A stretch of 13,645 nt of DNA from Clostridiales bacterium (lineage in GTDB: Bacteria; Bacillota; Clostridia; Oscillospirales; Acutalibacteraceae). Both the position numbers and the translations under genes were made by a program. The notes beneath the pieces are model-generated. The model was not told the DNA's origin. It ran no database searches and saw only the letters and a program-made list of their open reading frames with translations. The stretch is taken from the NCBI GenBank assembly GCA_019418545.1, contig DYBQ01000055.1, forward strand, positions 2,028 through 15,672, in the 5' to 3' direction. This document shows, piece after piece, positions 6,684 to 12,654 of this stretch; within the stretch, counting starts at the first letter, position 1, and every line of letters starts with the position of its first letter.

Positions 6684-7010
6684 ATGACGAATCTGGAATG
6701 TAAGGTAAGTTCCTGTGCCCATTATCAGCAGGGCTGCTGCAGCCTCCCGGCCATTCAGGTGCGGGGACAAGACGCAAATGCTGGCAGCCAGACCTGCTGT
6801 TCTTCTTATCGTGAGAAAGCAGGAACTGCACCAACTGGACATGCCTGCGGTTCTGCAAAGCGCTCCCTGCAGATTCATTGTGACGCCCAGCGCTGCCAAT
6901 ATAACAGCTGCGGTGCATGTTCTGCCGACAGCGTTTGTGTAGGCAACTGCAGTGTGGGCTGTGCTTCCAATGAGGCAGAAACAGAGTGCTGCACTTTCCG
7001 CTGCAAATAA
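6684..7010 (+). CDS. Cysteine-rich protein with two DUF1540 repeats
   Basis: The 108-residue product contains 17 cysteines (16 percent). Two repeats are visible. The first (about 4-42) runs LECKVSSC, a CC pair, an aliphatic IQV segment and a final CC; the second (about 63-107) begins IHCDAQRC and ends ECCTFRC. This spacing fits DUF1540, a small Clostridia/Bacilli family of unknown function that is thought from its cysteines to bind metal. There is no signal peptide or membrane segment, so it should be cytoplasmic. GGAAAGG (6668-6674) abuts an ATG at 6675 but is ideally placed, 9 bases away, for the ATG at 6684, which I chose. It is divergent from fabH and followed by its own terminator, so it is likely monocistronic. 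Confidence 0.8.
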   Translation: MTNLECKVSSCAHYQQGCCSLPAIQVRGQDANAGSQTCCSSYREKAGTAPTGHACGSAKRSLQIHCDAQRCQYNSCGACSADSVCVGNCSVGCASNEAETECCTFRCK

Positions 7011-7020
7011 ACCATACCGG

Positions 7021-7053
7021 AAAAAGGGGTGCCCCAGCGGCATCCCTTTTTTT
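7021..7053 (+). terminator. Intrinsic terminator after the DUF1540 gene
   Basis: AAAAAGGGGTGCC (7021-7033) pairs with GGCATCCCTTTTT (7039-7051), including one G-U, across a CCAGC loop; seven T (7047-7053) form the tail. It begins 10 bases after the stop. The A-run also gives a T-tail on the minus strand, so it may work both ways. Confidence 0.85.
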
Positions 7054-7181
7054 CTGCAAGGTTGCTTTTATTATACCATGTTTTATACAGTTTGTCTCAT
7101 ATTTTCTTCACCAAATTTCCATTCGTTTTTTGCCATCGTGTGACTTTTTTCTCTTGAAATCCCCATTTTTTCTAAAAATAT

Positions 7182-7189
7182 GATATACT
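7182..7189 (+). promoter_or_regulatory. Extended -10 promoter of the HAD phosphatase gene
   Basis: TGATATACT gives an extended TGn -10 with TATACT at 7184-7189. A TTGAAA at 7154-7159 is too far (24 bp) for this -10, but is 19 bp from an overlapping TATGAT (7179-7184). Transcription would start near 7196, about 34 bases before the start codon. The rest of 7054-7229 is AT-rich with no gene. Confidence 0.5.
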
Positions 7190-7229
7190 AAATACAAAAA
7201 AACAGGAATACTGTAGGAAAGGATGGTTT

Positions 7230-8072
7230 ATGTTTATGAAAAAAATTCGTTTGCTGGCTTTTGATTTGGACGGGACCATGCTGCAGCGGGGGAACGTGCT
7301 GTCTCCTGCTGCGGAAGAAGCGTTGGAAAAAGCGGATAAAGCGGGAATTATAACGGTTCCGGCTACCGGGCGGCTTAAAAGTTTTTTGCCCCCGTGCCTG
7401 GTACGTCTGCCGTTTATCCGTTATGCCATCACCTCTAACGGGGCTGCTGTATATGATTTACATACCGGAGAAAAGCTGTCTTCCTGCCTAATTCCCACCG
7501 AAACTGCCTGCCAGGTTCTGGAAATTTTGGAGCAGTATCCCATTTATATTGAATTTTATGTGGATGGGCAGGCTATTACCCGGGAGGGAGAGCCAGACAT
7601 AGCGGTAGAAAAATATGGGCTCCCCGAAGAGAAAAAACTGTTTTTGCAAAAGAATTACCGGCTTGTTCCCAATTTGCAGAACTATTTAAAAGAAAACCGG
7701 CTTTGCTTGGAGAAAATCAATCTTCCCTATCTAACAGGAGACATCCGTCAGGCAGTTGTCCAAAAACTGCAAAATTTGGGAGGACTTTGCCTAACTTCTT
7801 CTGTGCAGGACAATCTGGAAATTAACCTGGAGGGATGCTCAAAAGGCCGTGGCCTTTTGGGGCTGTGCCGTGCGCTTGGCATTGAGCAGGAAGAAACTGC
7901 CGCTATGGGGGATAATGGGAACGATTTTGAAATGCTGCGTTATGCGGGTTTTTCCATTGCTATGGAGAACGGCACAGAAGATGTCAAAAAAATAGCCTCT
8001 GCAATCGCACCTCCTTTTGATGAGGACGGTGCTGCAAAGGCAATTAAAAATTGGATTTTATGTGAAAATTAA
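7230..8072 (+). CDS. Cof-type HAD-superfamily (IIB) phosphatase
   Basis: A 280-residue soluble HAD hydrolase of the Cof/YidA type, which dephosphorylates small sugar phosphates and cofactors such as flavin or pyridoxal phosphates; the true substrate cannot be read from sequence. All four HAD motifs are present: FDLDGT (residues 11-16; nucleophile Asp12, acid/base Asp14), PATGR (44-48; Thr46), Lys205 in EGCSKGRGL, and GDNGNDFEML (227-236; Asp228 and Asp232 for magnesium). The large cap between motifs II and III is the IIB type. AAGG (7219-7222) supports the ATG at 7230; another in-frame ATG lies two codons on. Its stop codon overlaps the convergent DUF4364 stop in TTAA. No terminator with a T-run follows. 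Confidence 0.9.
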   Translation: MFMKKIRLLAFDLDGTMLQRGNVLSPAAEEALEKADKAGIITVPATGRLKSFLPPCLVRLPFIRYAITSNGAAVYDLHTGEKLSSCLIPTETACQVLEILEQYPIYIEFYVDGQAITREGEPDIAVEKYGLPEEKKLFLQKNYRLVPNLQNYLKENRLCLEKINLPYLTGDIRQAVVQKLQNLGGLCLTSSVQDNLEINLEGCSKGRGLLGLCRALGIEQEETAAMGDNGNDFEMLRYAGFSIAMENGTEDVKKIASAIAPPFDEDGAAKAIKNWILCEN

Positions 8073-8650
8073 GCAGTAATATGCCGCAGGGCATCGGCTG
8101 CAAGGTCCCGGCTGCCGGTTACGGCAGCCAAAAGAATCCGATAGACGGTTTCAGGATTCCGATGGAAATTTTTCTTTATCAGTCTGGCTTGATATAAATC
8201 AGGAGCATAAAGGGAGAAGGTCATTAAATCCATTTCTCCATCCGAAACATGGCAGGTAACTGTATACCCCTTCTCATTCTTTTTAATTTCTACGCGATTT
8301 TCCTGCTCCCTTTTTGCTCTGGCCAGAAGGTTTACGGCAGCAGCTACCGTTTTTTCCCGGACAGACAAAGGAAGTGTTACATCCAACTGGGCAGCAATTT
8401 CCCGTCCTTCCTTTGTCACGGTTACAGCATCTTTTTGCCGGACAATCAGGCCTTTTTCAAGCAAATCGGAAATGGCATCCATTACTTCAAAATAATTGGC
8501 AAGGTCATATTCCTGTAAAATAGCAAGGATATCTTCCTGCTTTAAAGGCGCGCTTACACTGGCAAGCAGGTAGCATAGCAGCACGCGAATATCATTTTTG
8601 GTTCGAAGCCCGCCCGGTCCTACACCGGCAGTAAAAGTATTATATTCCAC
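8069..8650 (-). CDS. DUF4364 family protein, winged-helix-like
   Basis: I recognise this as a probable member of DUF4364, a Clostridia family of unknown function. The 193-residue product begins near residues 17-30 with TKNDIRVLLCYLL and has predicted helices plus a short beta hairpin (about 36-80: LKQEDILAIL, ANYFEVMDAISDLLEKGLIV, then AVTVTKEG) that looks like a winged-helix DNA-binding fold; a basic, mixed alpha-beta domain follows. A regulatory role is therefore plausible but inferred. The start is a GTG at 8650: GAGGGGGG (8659-8666) lies 8 bases upstream. The frame stays open to 8812, but that extension overlaps the XRE gene and has no such ribosome site. It has its own extended -10 promoter downstream of the XRE gene, and converges with the HAD gene. 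Confidence 0.78.
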   Translation of the reverse strand: MEYNTFTAGVGPGGLRTKNDIRVLLCYLLASVSAPLKQEDILAILQEYDLANYFEVMDAISDLLEKGLIVRQKDAVTVTKEGREIAAQLDVTLPLSVREKTVAAAVNLLARAKREQENRVEIKKNEKGYTVTCHVSDGEMDLMTFSLYAPDLYQARLIKKNFHRNPETVYRILLAAVTGSRDLAADALRHITA

Positions 8651-8658
8651 AGGCAATT

Positions 8659-8666
8659 CCCCCCTC
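8659..8666 (-). promoter_or_regulatory. Ribosome binding site deciding a GTG start for the DUF4364 gene
   Basis: GAGGGGGG on the minus strand stands 8 bases before GTG (8648-8650). This favours the 193-residue product over longer in-frame forms that start further upstream. Confidence 0.6.
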
Positions 8667-8710
8667 GTCCCGTTTCCCAGCTCCCACAAGAGCCAGAATT
8701 CTTTTCTTTC

Positions 8711-8719
8711 AGTATACCA
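8711..8719 (-). promoter_or_regulatory. Extended -10 promoter of the DUF4364 gene
   Basis: TGGTATACT on the minus strand (TATACT at 8711-8716) is an extended -10; the best -35 at 17 bp is poor. Transcripts would start near 8704, about 54 bases before the GTG start. It lies in the 97-base gap after the XRE gene. Confidence 0.55.
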
Positions 8720-8747
8720 CAGTCGGAAAGCCATTAAAAGTAATTTT

Positions 8748-9224
8748 TCAGCGGTTATTAGAAGAATCCTTTTGCTTTTTGCGGCCACGGGTGGATTTTT
8801 TGCCGGTACCATGAAGGCGCTGCATAAATAACTCCATCATTTCCTGCTGTAATTCAGGAGAAGCAACTCGATACAAACATAGAAGGGCGCGCTCATCGTT
8901 GGACAAATCTTCTATATGAATATTGGTGGGAATTTTAGAAAGGTAGGCAGAAGTTTCTTCTTCCACATCAGCATCCACTTCCCTGTCATCATAATCCCGG
9001 ACGAAAGCATGAAGGAACTCTTCGTCTACCAGCTGCTCCAATGGTACACGAAAAATTTTAGCAAGAGCAACTAAGGTGGAAGAACTGGGTTGGCTTCTTC
9101 CAATTTCATAAGAAGCGTAAGTAGAACGGTCCACTCCCAATGCGTCAGCCACATGCTGCTGAGTAAAATGAGAATTTTCCCGTGCTTTTCGCAGCTTATC
9201 TCCCTGCCCATATGTCATAATCAT
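8748..9224 (-). CDS. XRE-family helix-turn-helix transcriptional regulator
   Basis: A 158-residue cytoplasmic protein with an N-terminal HTH of the XRE/Cro-CI type (about residues 8-63): LRKARENSHFTQQHVADALGV, then DRSTYASYEIGRSQPSSSTL and LAKIFRVPLEQLV. The C-terminal part has an acidic stretch (DYDDREVDADVEEE, about 75-89), a helical segment and a basic tail (KKSTRGRKKQK), unlike a peptidase or sensing domain I can name. GAGGGGAG (9229-9236) serves the ATG at 9224 or the one at 9218; an ATG at 9248 lies inside the tandem repeat and has no ribosome site. The leader repeat suggests autoregulation. The DUF4364 gene follows 97 bases later in the same direction. Target genes are unknown. Confidence 0.88.
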   Translation of the reverse strand: MIMTYGQGDKLRKARENSHFTQQHVADALGVDRSTYASYEIGRSQPSSSTLVALAKIFRVPLEQLVDEEFLHAFVRDYDDREVDADVEEETSAYLSKIPTNIHIEDLSNDERALLCLYRVASPELQQEMMELFMQRLHGTGKKSTRGRKKQKDSSNNR

Positions 9225-9237
9225 AAAACTCCCCTCA

Positions 9238-9262
9238 TATATAGTCATATATAGTCATAGTC
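9238..9262. repeat. Tandem 10-bp repeats in the XRE leader
   Basis: TATATAGTCA occurs twice in direct tandem (9238-9247, 9248-9257), followed by a partial TAGTC (9258-9262). The 10-bp period puts both copies on the same face of the helix. The array lies between the predicted start of transcription and the ribosome site, so it could be an operator for the XRE protein; this is inference. Confidence 0.6.
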
Positions 9263-9303
9263 GATTTCCACCGGCAAATGCCGCAAAAAATATTATTAAC
9301 ATC

Positions 9304-9312
9304 AGTATACCA
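9304..9312 (-). promoter_or_regulatory. Extended -10 promoter of the XRE regulator gene
   Basis: TGGTATACT on the minus strand has TATACT at 9304-9309; no good -35 is seen 16-18 bp upstream. Transcription would start near 9297, giving a leader of about 72 bases. Between here and the tRNA promoter (9313-9479) I see no gene, only AT-rich sequence. Confidence 0.55.
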
Positions 9313-9479
9313 TATTTTCAAAGAAGCGTGTAGGAATAACCACGTTATTTTGTAAAAAATACCATGGCGCGTCTATCCCTGCATCAACCTCCAAACAAAA
9401 ACAAGTACAAATTTTAAGGCAATTCGAAGGGCATTAAAAAGAATTTTTGAATTTTTTCTCGAAAAATTGAAAAAACCCC

Positions 9480-9508
9480 TTGACATTTGTTTTCGGGTTC
9501 GATATAAT
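9480..9508 (+). promoter_or_regulatory. Perfect consensus promoter of tRNA-Gly
   Basis: TTGACA (9480-9485) and TATAAT (9503-9508) both match the sigma-A consensus fully with the ideal 17-bp spacer. A/T tracts at about 9440-9474 directly upstream resemble an UP element. The start point would be near 9515, only a few bases before the mature tRNA. Confidence 0.95.
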
Positions 9509-9520
9509 AGCAACCGTTCC

Positions 9521-9596
9521 GCGGACGTAGCTCATCTGGTAGAGCGCCACCTTGCCAAGGTGGAGGTAGCGAGTTCGAGCCTCGTCGTCCGCTCCA
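9521..9596 (+). tRNA. tRNA-Gly (anticodon GCC)
   Basis: A 76-base cloverleaf can be drawn. The acceptor stem is GCGGACG (9521-9527) with CGTCCGC (9586-9592). The D arm is closed by GCTC/GAGC, the anticodon stem by CCACC/GGTGG with loop TTGCCAA (9552-9558) and anticodon GCC (9554-9556). The T arm is GCGAG/CTCGT with loop TTCGAGC. A discriminator T and an encoded CCA (9594-9596) end it. It reads glycine codons GGC and GGU. It has its own promoter and terminator, so it is a single-gene unit. Confidence 0.97.
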
Positions 9597-9601
9597 GTAT
9601 C

Positions 9602-9642
9602 AAACAAGCCCTGACAGTTCATCCTGTCAGGGCTTGTTTTTT
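9602..9642 (+). terminator. Intrinsic terminator of tRNA-Gly
   Basis: A 16-bp perfect stem (9602-9617 with 9624-9639) and a TTCATC loop are followed by a T-run (9637-9642). It begins 6 bases after the CCA end. Confidence 0.95.
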
Positions 9643-9754
9643 GCATACAGCATCAAACTCGCAAAGAGCGGCATCTGCCATTGTTGACAAAAGGTACCGA
9701 GAAGAAAAGCCGCTTTTTTGTTTGGTTTTTTGTGCAGGCTTCTTAGTGAAAATC

Positions 9755-9783
9755 TTCACAAATGGACGGAAAAGTGGTATACT
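9755..9783 (+). promoter_or_regulatory. Promoter of the typA operon
   Basis: TTCACA (9755-9760) is 17 bp from TATACT (9778-9783), which is preceded by TGG, an extended -10. A second TATACT overlaps at 9783-9788. Transcription would start near 9790, leaving an 80-base leader with a small hairpin (9821-9827 with 9834-9840, AATTCG loop). The rest of the tRNA-typA gap shows no gene. Confidence 0.75.
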
Positions 9784-9869
9784 ATACTCTGTTTGTAATC
9801 TGTAAAGTTAAGAACAGAATCAGGGGAAATTCGTCCTCTGACAGAGACCTGAAGTGAGGGAAACGAGAA

Positions 9870-11690
9870 ATGGAAACGAGAAATAATTTGCGTAATGTCG
9901 CTATCATTGCCCACGTTGACCACGGCAAAACCACGCTGGTGGACCAGCTGCTGCGGCAAAGCGGTATTTTCCGCCAAAATGAAGCCGTTGCTGAGCGCGT
10001 TATGGACTCCGGTGATTTGGAGCGTGAACGCGGGATTACCATCCTCTCCAAAAATACGGCTGTGATGTACAAAGATACCAAAATCAATATCGTGGACACT
10101 CCCGGCCATGCCGATTTTGGCGGAGAAGTGGAGCGTATCCTGATGATGGTGGACGGTGTGCTGCTGCTGGTAGACGCCTTTGAAGGCTGTATGCCGCAGA
10201 CCCGGTTTGTTTTGAAAAAAGCTTTGGGCCTTGGAAAAAAACCGGTAGTAGTTGTTAACAAAATTGACCGCCCTGGTGCTCGTCCCGAAGAAGTGGTGGA
10301 TGAGGTGCTGGATTTGTTTATCGAGCTGGGCGCTAATGATGACCAGCTGGAGTTCCCGGTGGTCTATGCTTCCGGCCGTGACGGCTATGCTACTACTGAC
10401 CCTCATACGCCCGGAAAAGATATGACACCCCTCTTTGAGGCAATTCTGCGGGAAGTTCCCGCTCCCACTGGGGACATGAATGGCCCGGCTCAGGTGCTGT
10501 TCTCCAACATCGACTATGACGAGTATGTAGGCCGCATTGGTATCGGCCGTGTGGAGCGGGGCTCTATCAAGGTCAATGACAACATGGTCCTCTGCCATCG
10601 TGACGGTACCACGAAAAACGTAAAGATTTCAAAGCTTTATCAGTTTGAAGGCCTTAAGCGTGTGGAAGCCGAGTCTGCAAAGCTGGGTGACATTGTCGCT
10701 GTTTCCGGCATTACCGACTTGAATATTGGCGAGACAGCCTGCAGCCCTGACTGTGTGGAGGCTCTGCCTTTTGTTAAAATTGATGAGCCTACCGTATCAA
10801 TGATGTTTATGGTAAATAACAGCCCGTTTGCAGGCCGGGAAGGAAAATATGTTACTTCCCGTAACTTGCGTGACCGCCTGTTTAAAGAGGTGGAAACCAA
10901 TGTGGCCATGCGTGTAGAAGAAACCGATTCTGCCGATACCTTTAAGGTGTCTGGCCGCGGCGAGCTGCACCTGTCTATCCTGATTGAACAGATGCGCCGC
11001 CAGAATTATGAATTCCAGGTATCCCGCCCAACAGTAATCTATAAGGAAATTGATGGCAAAAAATGTGAGCCCATTGAGCTTTTGATGATTGAGGTGCCCG
11101 ATAACTATGTGGGTGCTGTTATGGAAAAGCTGGGCTCCCGTAAGGCAGAAATTGTGAATATGGGTACCCGTGACACCGGTATGACCCATTTGGAATTTAA
11201 GATTCCGGCCCGCGGACTGATGGGATATCGCTCAGAGTTTATGTCCGATACCAACGGTAACGGTATTATGAACCATGTGTTTGACAGCTATGAGCCCTAT
11301 AAGGGAGATATCATCCAGCGTCAGCAGGGCTCTCTGATTGCCCATGAGACCGGCGAATCTACAGGCTATGGCCTGTTTGCCGCCCAGGACCGGGGAAGAA
11401 TGTTTATTGGACCTGGCGTGGAAGTGTATGAGGGCATGATTGTAGGCGCCAGCCCTAAAAACGAGGACATTGTGGTGAACGTGTGCAAGAAAAAGCACGT
11501 TACCAACACCCGTGCAGCGGGTTCTGATGAAGCACTGAAGCTCACTCCGCCTACAGTGCTCAGTCTGGAGCAGTCTTTGGAATTTATCGCGGAGGACGAG
11601 TTTGTGGAGGTCACTCCCAAGAGCATCCGTATGCGCAAGCAGATTCTCAGCAAGGAGCTGCGGATGAAACAAGCCAGCCGGAAAAAATAA
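9870..11690 (+). CDS. typA: Ribosome-associated translational GTPase TypA/BipA
   Basis: TypA (BipA) is an EF-G-like GTPase that binds the ribosome and helps large-subunit assembly and stress or cold adaptation in other bacteria. The 606-residue length is typical. The GTPase motifs are AHVDHGKTT (residues 14-22), RGITI (54-58), DTPGH (76-80) and NKID (130-133). EF-G-like domains follow, then a C-terminal TypA-specific part containing GRMFIGPGVEVYEGMIVG. The ATG at 9870 follows GTGAGGG by 9 bases. It heads an operon with the exonuclease gene 20 bases downstream. Codon use resembles that of neighbouring genes. LepA and EF-G differ in length and C-terminal domain, so the assignment is firm. Confidence 0.96.
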   Translation: METRNNLRNVAIIAHVDHGKTTLVDQLLRQSGIFRQNEAVAERVMDSGDLERERGITILSKNTAVMYKDTKINIVDTPGHADFGGEVERILMMVDGVLLLVDAFEGCMPQTRFVLKKALGLGKKPVVVVNKIDRPGARPEEVVDEVLDLFIELGANDDQLEFPVVYASGRDGYATTDPHTPGKDMTPLFEAILREVPAPTGDMNGPAQVLFSNIDYDEYVGRIGIGRVERGSIKVNDNMVLCHRDGTTKNVKISKLYQFEGLKRVEAESAKLGDIVAVSGITDLNIGETACSPDCVEALPFVKIDEPTVSMMFMVNNSPFAGREGKYVTSRNLRDRLFKEVETNVAMRVEETDSADTFKVSGRGELHLSILIEQMRRQNYEFQVSRPTVIYKEIDGKKCEPIELLMIEVPDNYVGAVMEKLGSRKAEIVNMGTRDTGMTHLEFKIPARGLMGYRSEFMSDTNGNGIMNHVFDSYEPYKGDIIQRQQGSLIAHETGESTGYGLFAAQDRGRMFIGPGVEVYEGMIVGASPKNEDIVVNVCKKKHVTNTRAAGSDEALKLTPPTVLSLEQSLEFIAEDEFVEVTPKSIRMRKQILSKELRMKQASRKK

Positions 11691-11710
11691 GGTACGTTTG
11701 GAGTCCTGAA

Positions 11711-12619
11711 ATGGAGTATGTCATCCTGGATTTAGAATGGAACGGCACTTACAGCCGGAAAAAGAAAGGGTTTATGAATGAAATCATCGAGTTTGGCGCG
11801 GTCAAATGCGATGAAACCCTTTCTGTGGTGAGTACGTTTTCTGCCCTTGTCAGGCCCCAGGTAGGGAAAAAAATTAGTGGAAAGGTGAAAACACTCACCA
11901 GCATTACCAATGAAGAGCTGGCCTCAGGCCGGCAGTTTATGCAGGTGCAGAGCCGCTTTCGCAAATGGATGGGGGAAGCGGTGCTGCTGACCTGGGGAAC
12001 CTCTGACATTTTAACGCTGATTGAAAATTACCGCTATTTTTGCGGCAGCGAAAAGATTCCCTTCCTCACAAGCTATGTAGACTTGCAGAAATATTGTGAG
12101 GATGTAATGGAATATGGCAGTGCCCAGCAGATGGGGCTCTCTACGGCAGCCCAGCTTTTGGAGATTGATGAAGAGGGTATGGACCATCACCGTGCGCTGG
12201 ACGATAGCCTGCTTTCACTAAAATGCCTGAAAAAGCTCTATAACAGAGAGCGGCTGAGTGGTTATATACAGGATGCCCTCCGGCAGGAATTTTATGATAA
12301 AATTCAGTTTAAAACTGTTATAATCAGCGATTTGCATCATCCGCTTATCCGCCGGGGAGACTTGCTTTTTCGGTGTGAAAATTGCGGCAAAATGGCCAGA
12401 AGGCTGGAGTCCTGGACACTGCGGAACAAAAGCTTTCGTGCGCCTTTTGAGTGCCGCAGCTGCCATCACCGGTTTGTGGGCAGGGTGCAGTTTAAACTGA
12501 AATATGAGGGCTTGGTCGTCAAAAAAGGAATATATCCCTGGCAGGAAAAAGAGAAAAAAAAGGAGGCCGCTCCTGCTGCCAAAACAGCGGAAACGGCTTC
12601 TTCGGAAGACAACGGTTAG
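11711..12619 (+). CDS. DEDDh-family 3'-5' exonuclease with C-terminal zinc-knuckle-like extension
   Basis: A 302-residue protein whose N-terminal 180 residues form an RNase T/DnaQ-like exonuclease domain. Metal-binding residues are Asp7 and Glu9 in ILDLEW, Asp99 in TWGTSD, and His160 and Asp165 in HHRALDD, giving the DEDDh pattern. The closest recognisable group is the KapD-like exonuclease family of Firmicutes; substrate (RNA or DNA) is not readable. Residues 222-251 add two CxxC pairs (Cys222/225 and Cys248/251), 22 residues apart, likely a zinc site, and the end is a Lys/Ala-rich, disordered-looking tail (about 279-302). The start at 11711 follows TTGGAG (11698-11703), 20 bases after the typA stop, so it is cotranscribed with typA. 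Confidence 0.85.
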   Translation: MEYVILDLEWNGTYSRKKKGFMNEIIEFGAVKCDETLSVVSTFSALVRPQVGKKISGKVKTLTSITNEELASGRQFMQVQSRFRKWMGEAVLLTWGTSDILTLIENYRYFCGSEKIPFLTSYVDLQKYCEDVMEYGSAQQMGLSTAAQLLEIDEEGMDHHRALDDSLLSLKCLKKLYNRERLSGYIQDALRQEFYDKIQFKTVIISDLHHPLIRRGDLLFRCENCGKMARRLESWTLRNKSFRAPFECRSCHHRFVGRVQFKLKYEGLVVKKGIYPWQEKEKKKEAAPAAKTAETASSEDNG

Positions 12620-12654
12620 CATTTAGTAGGATGGACCTGTTAAGGAGGTACTTT

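Noticed and set aside
8651..8812. 54-residue N-terminal extension of the DUF4364 protein
   Set aside because: It overlaps the XRE gene, contains the likely promoter, and the GTG at 8650 has a well-placed ribosome site.
9684..9689. TTGACA between tRNA-Gly and typA as a promoter -35
   Set aside because: The sequence 16-18 bp downstream is GC-rich (around AAGCCGC) and has no -10.
9756..10598. Minus-strand frame of 280 codons over the typA 5' half
   Set aside because: Antisense to the clearly coding typA GTPase domain; no motif.
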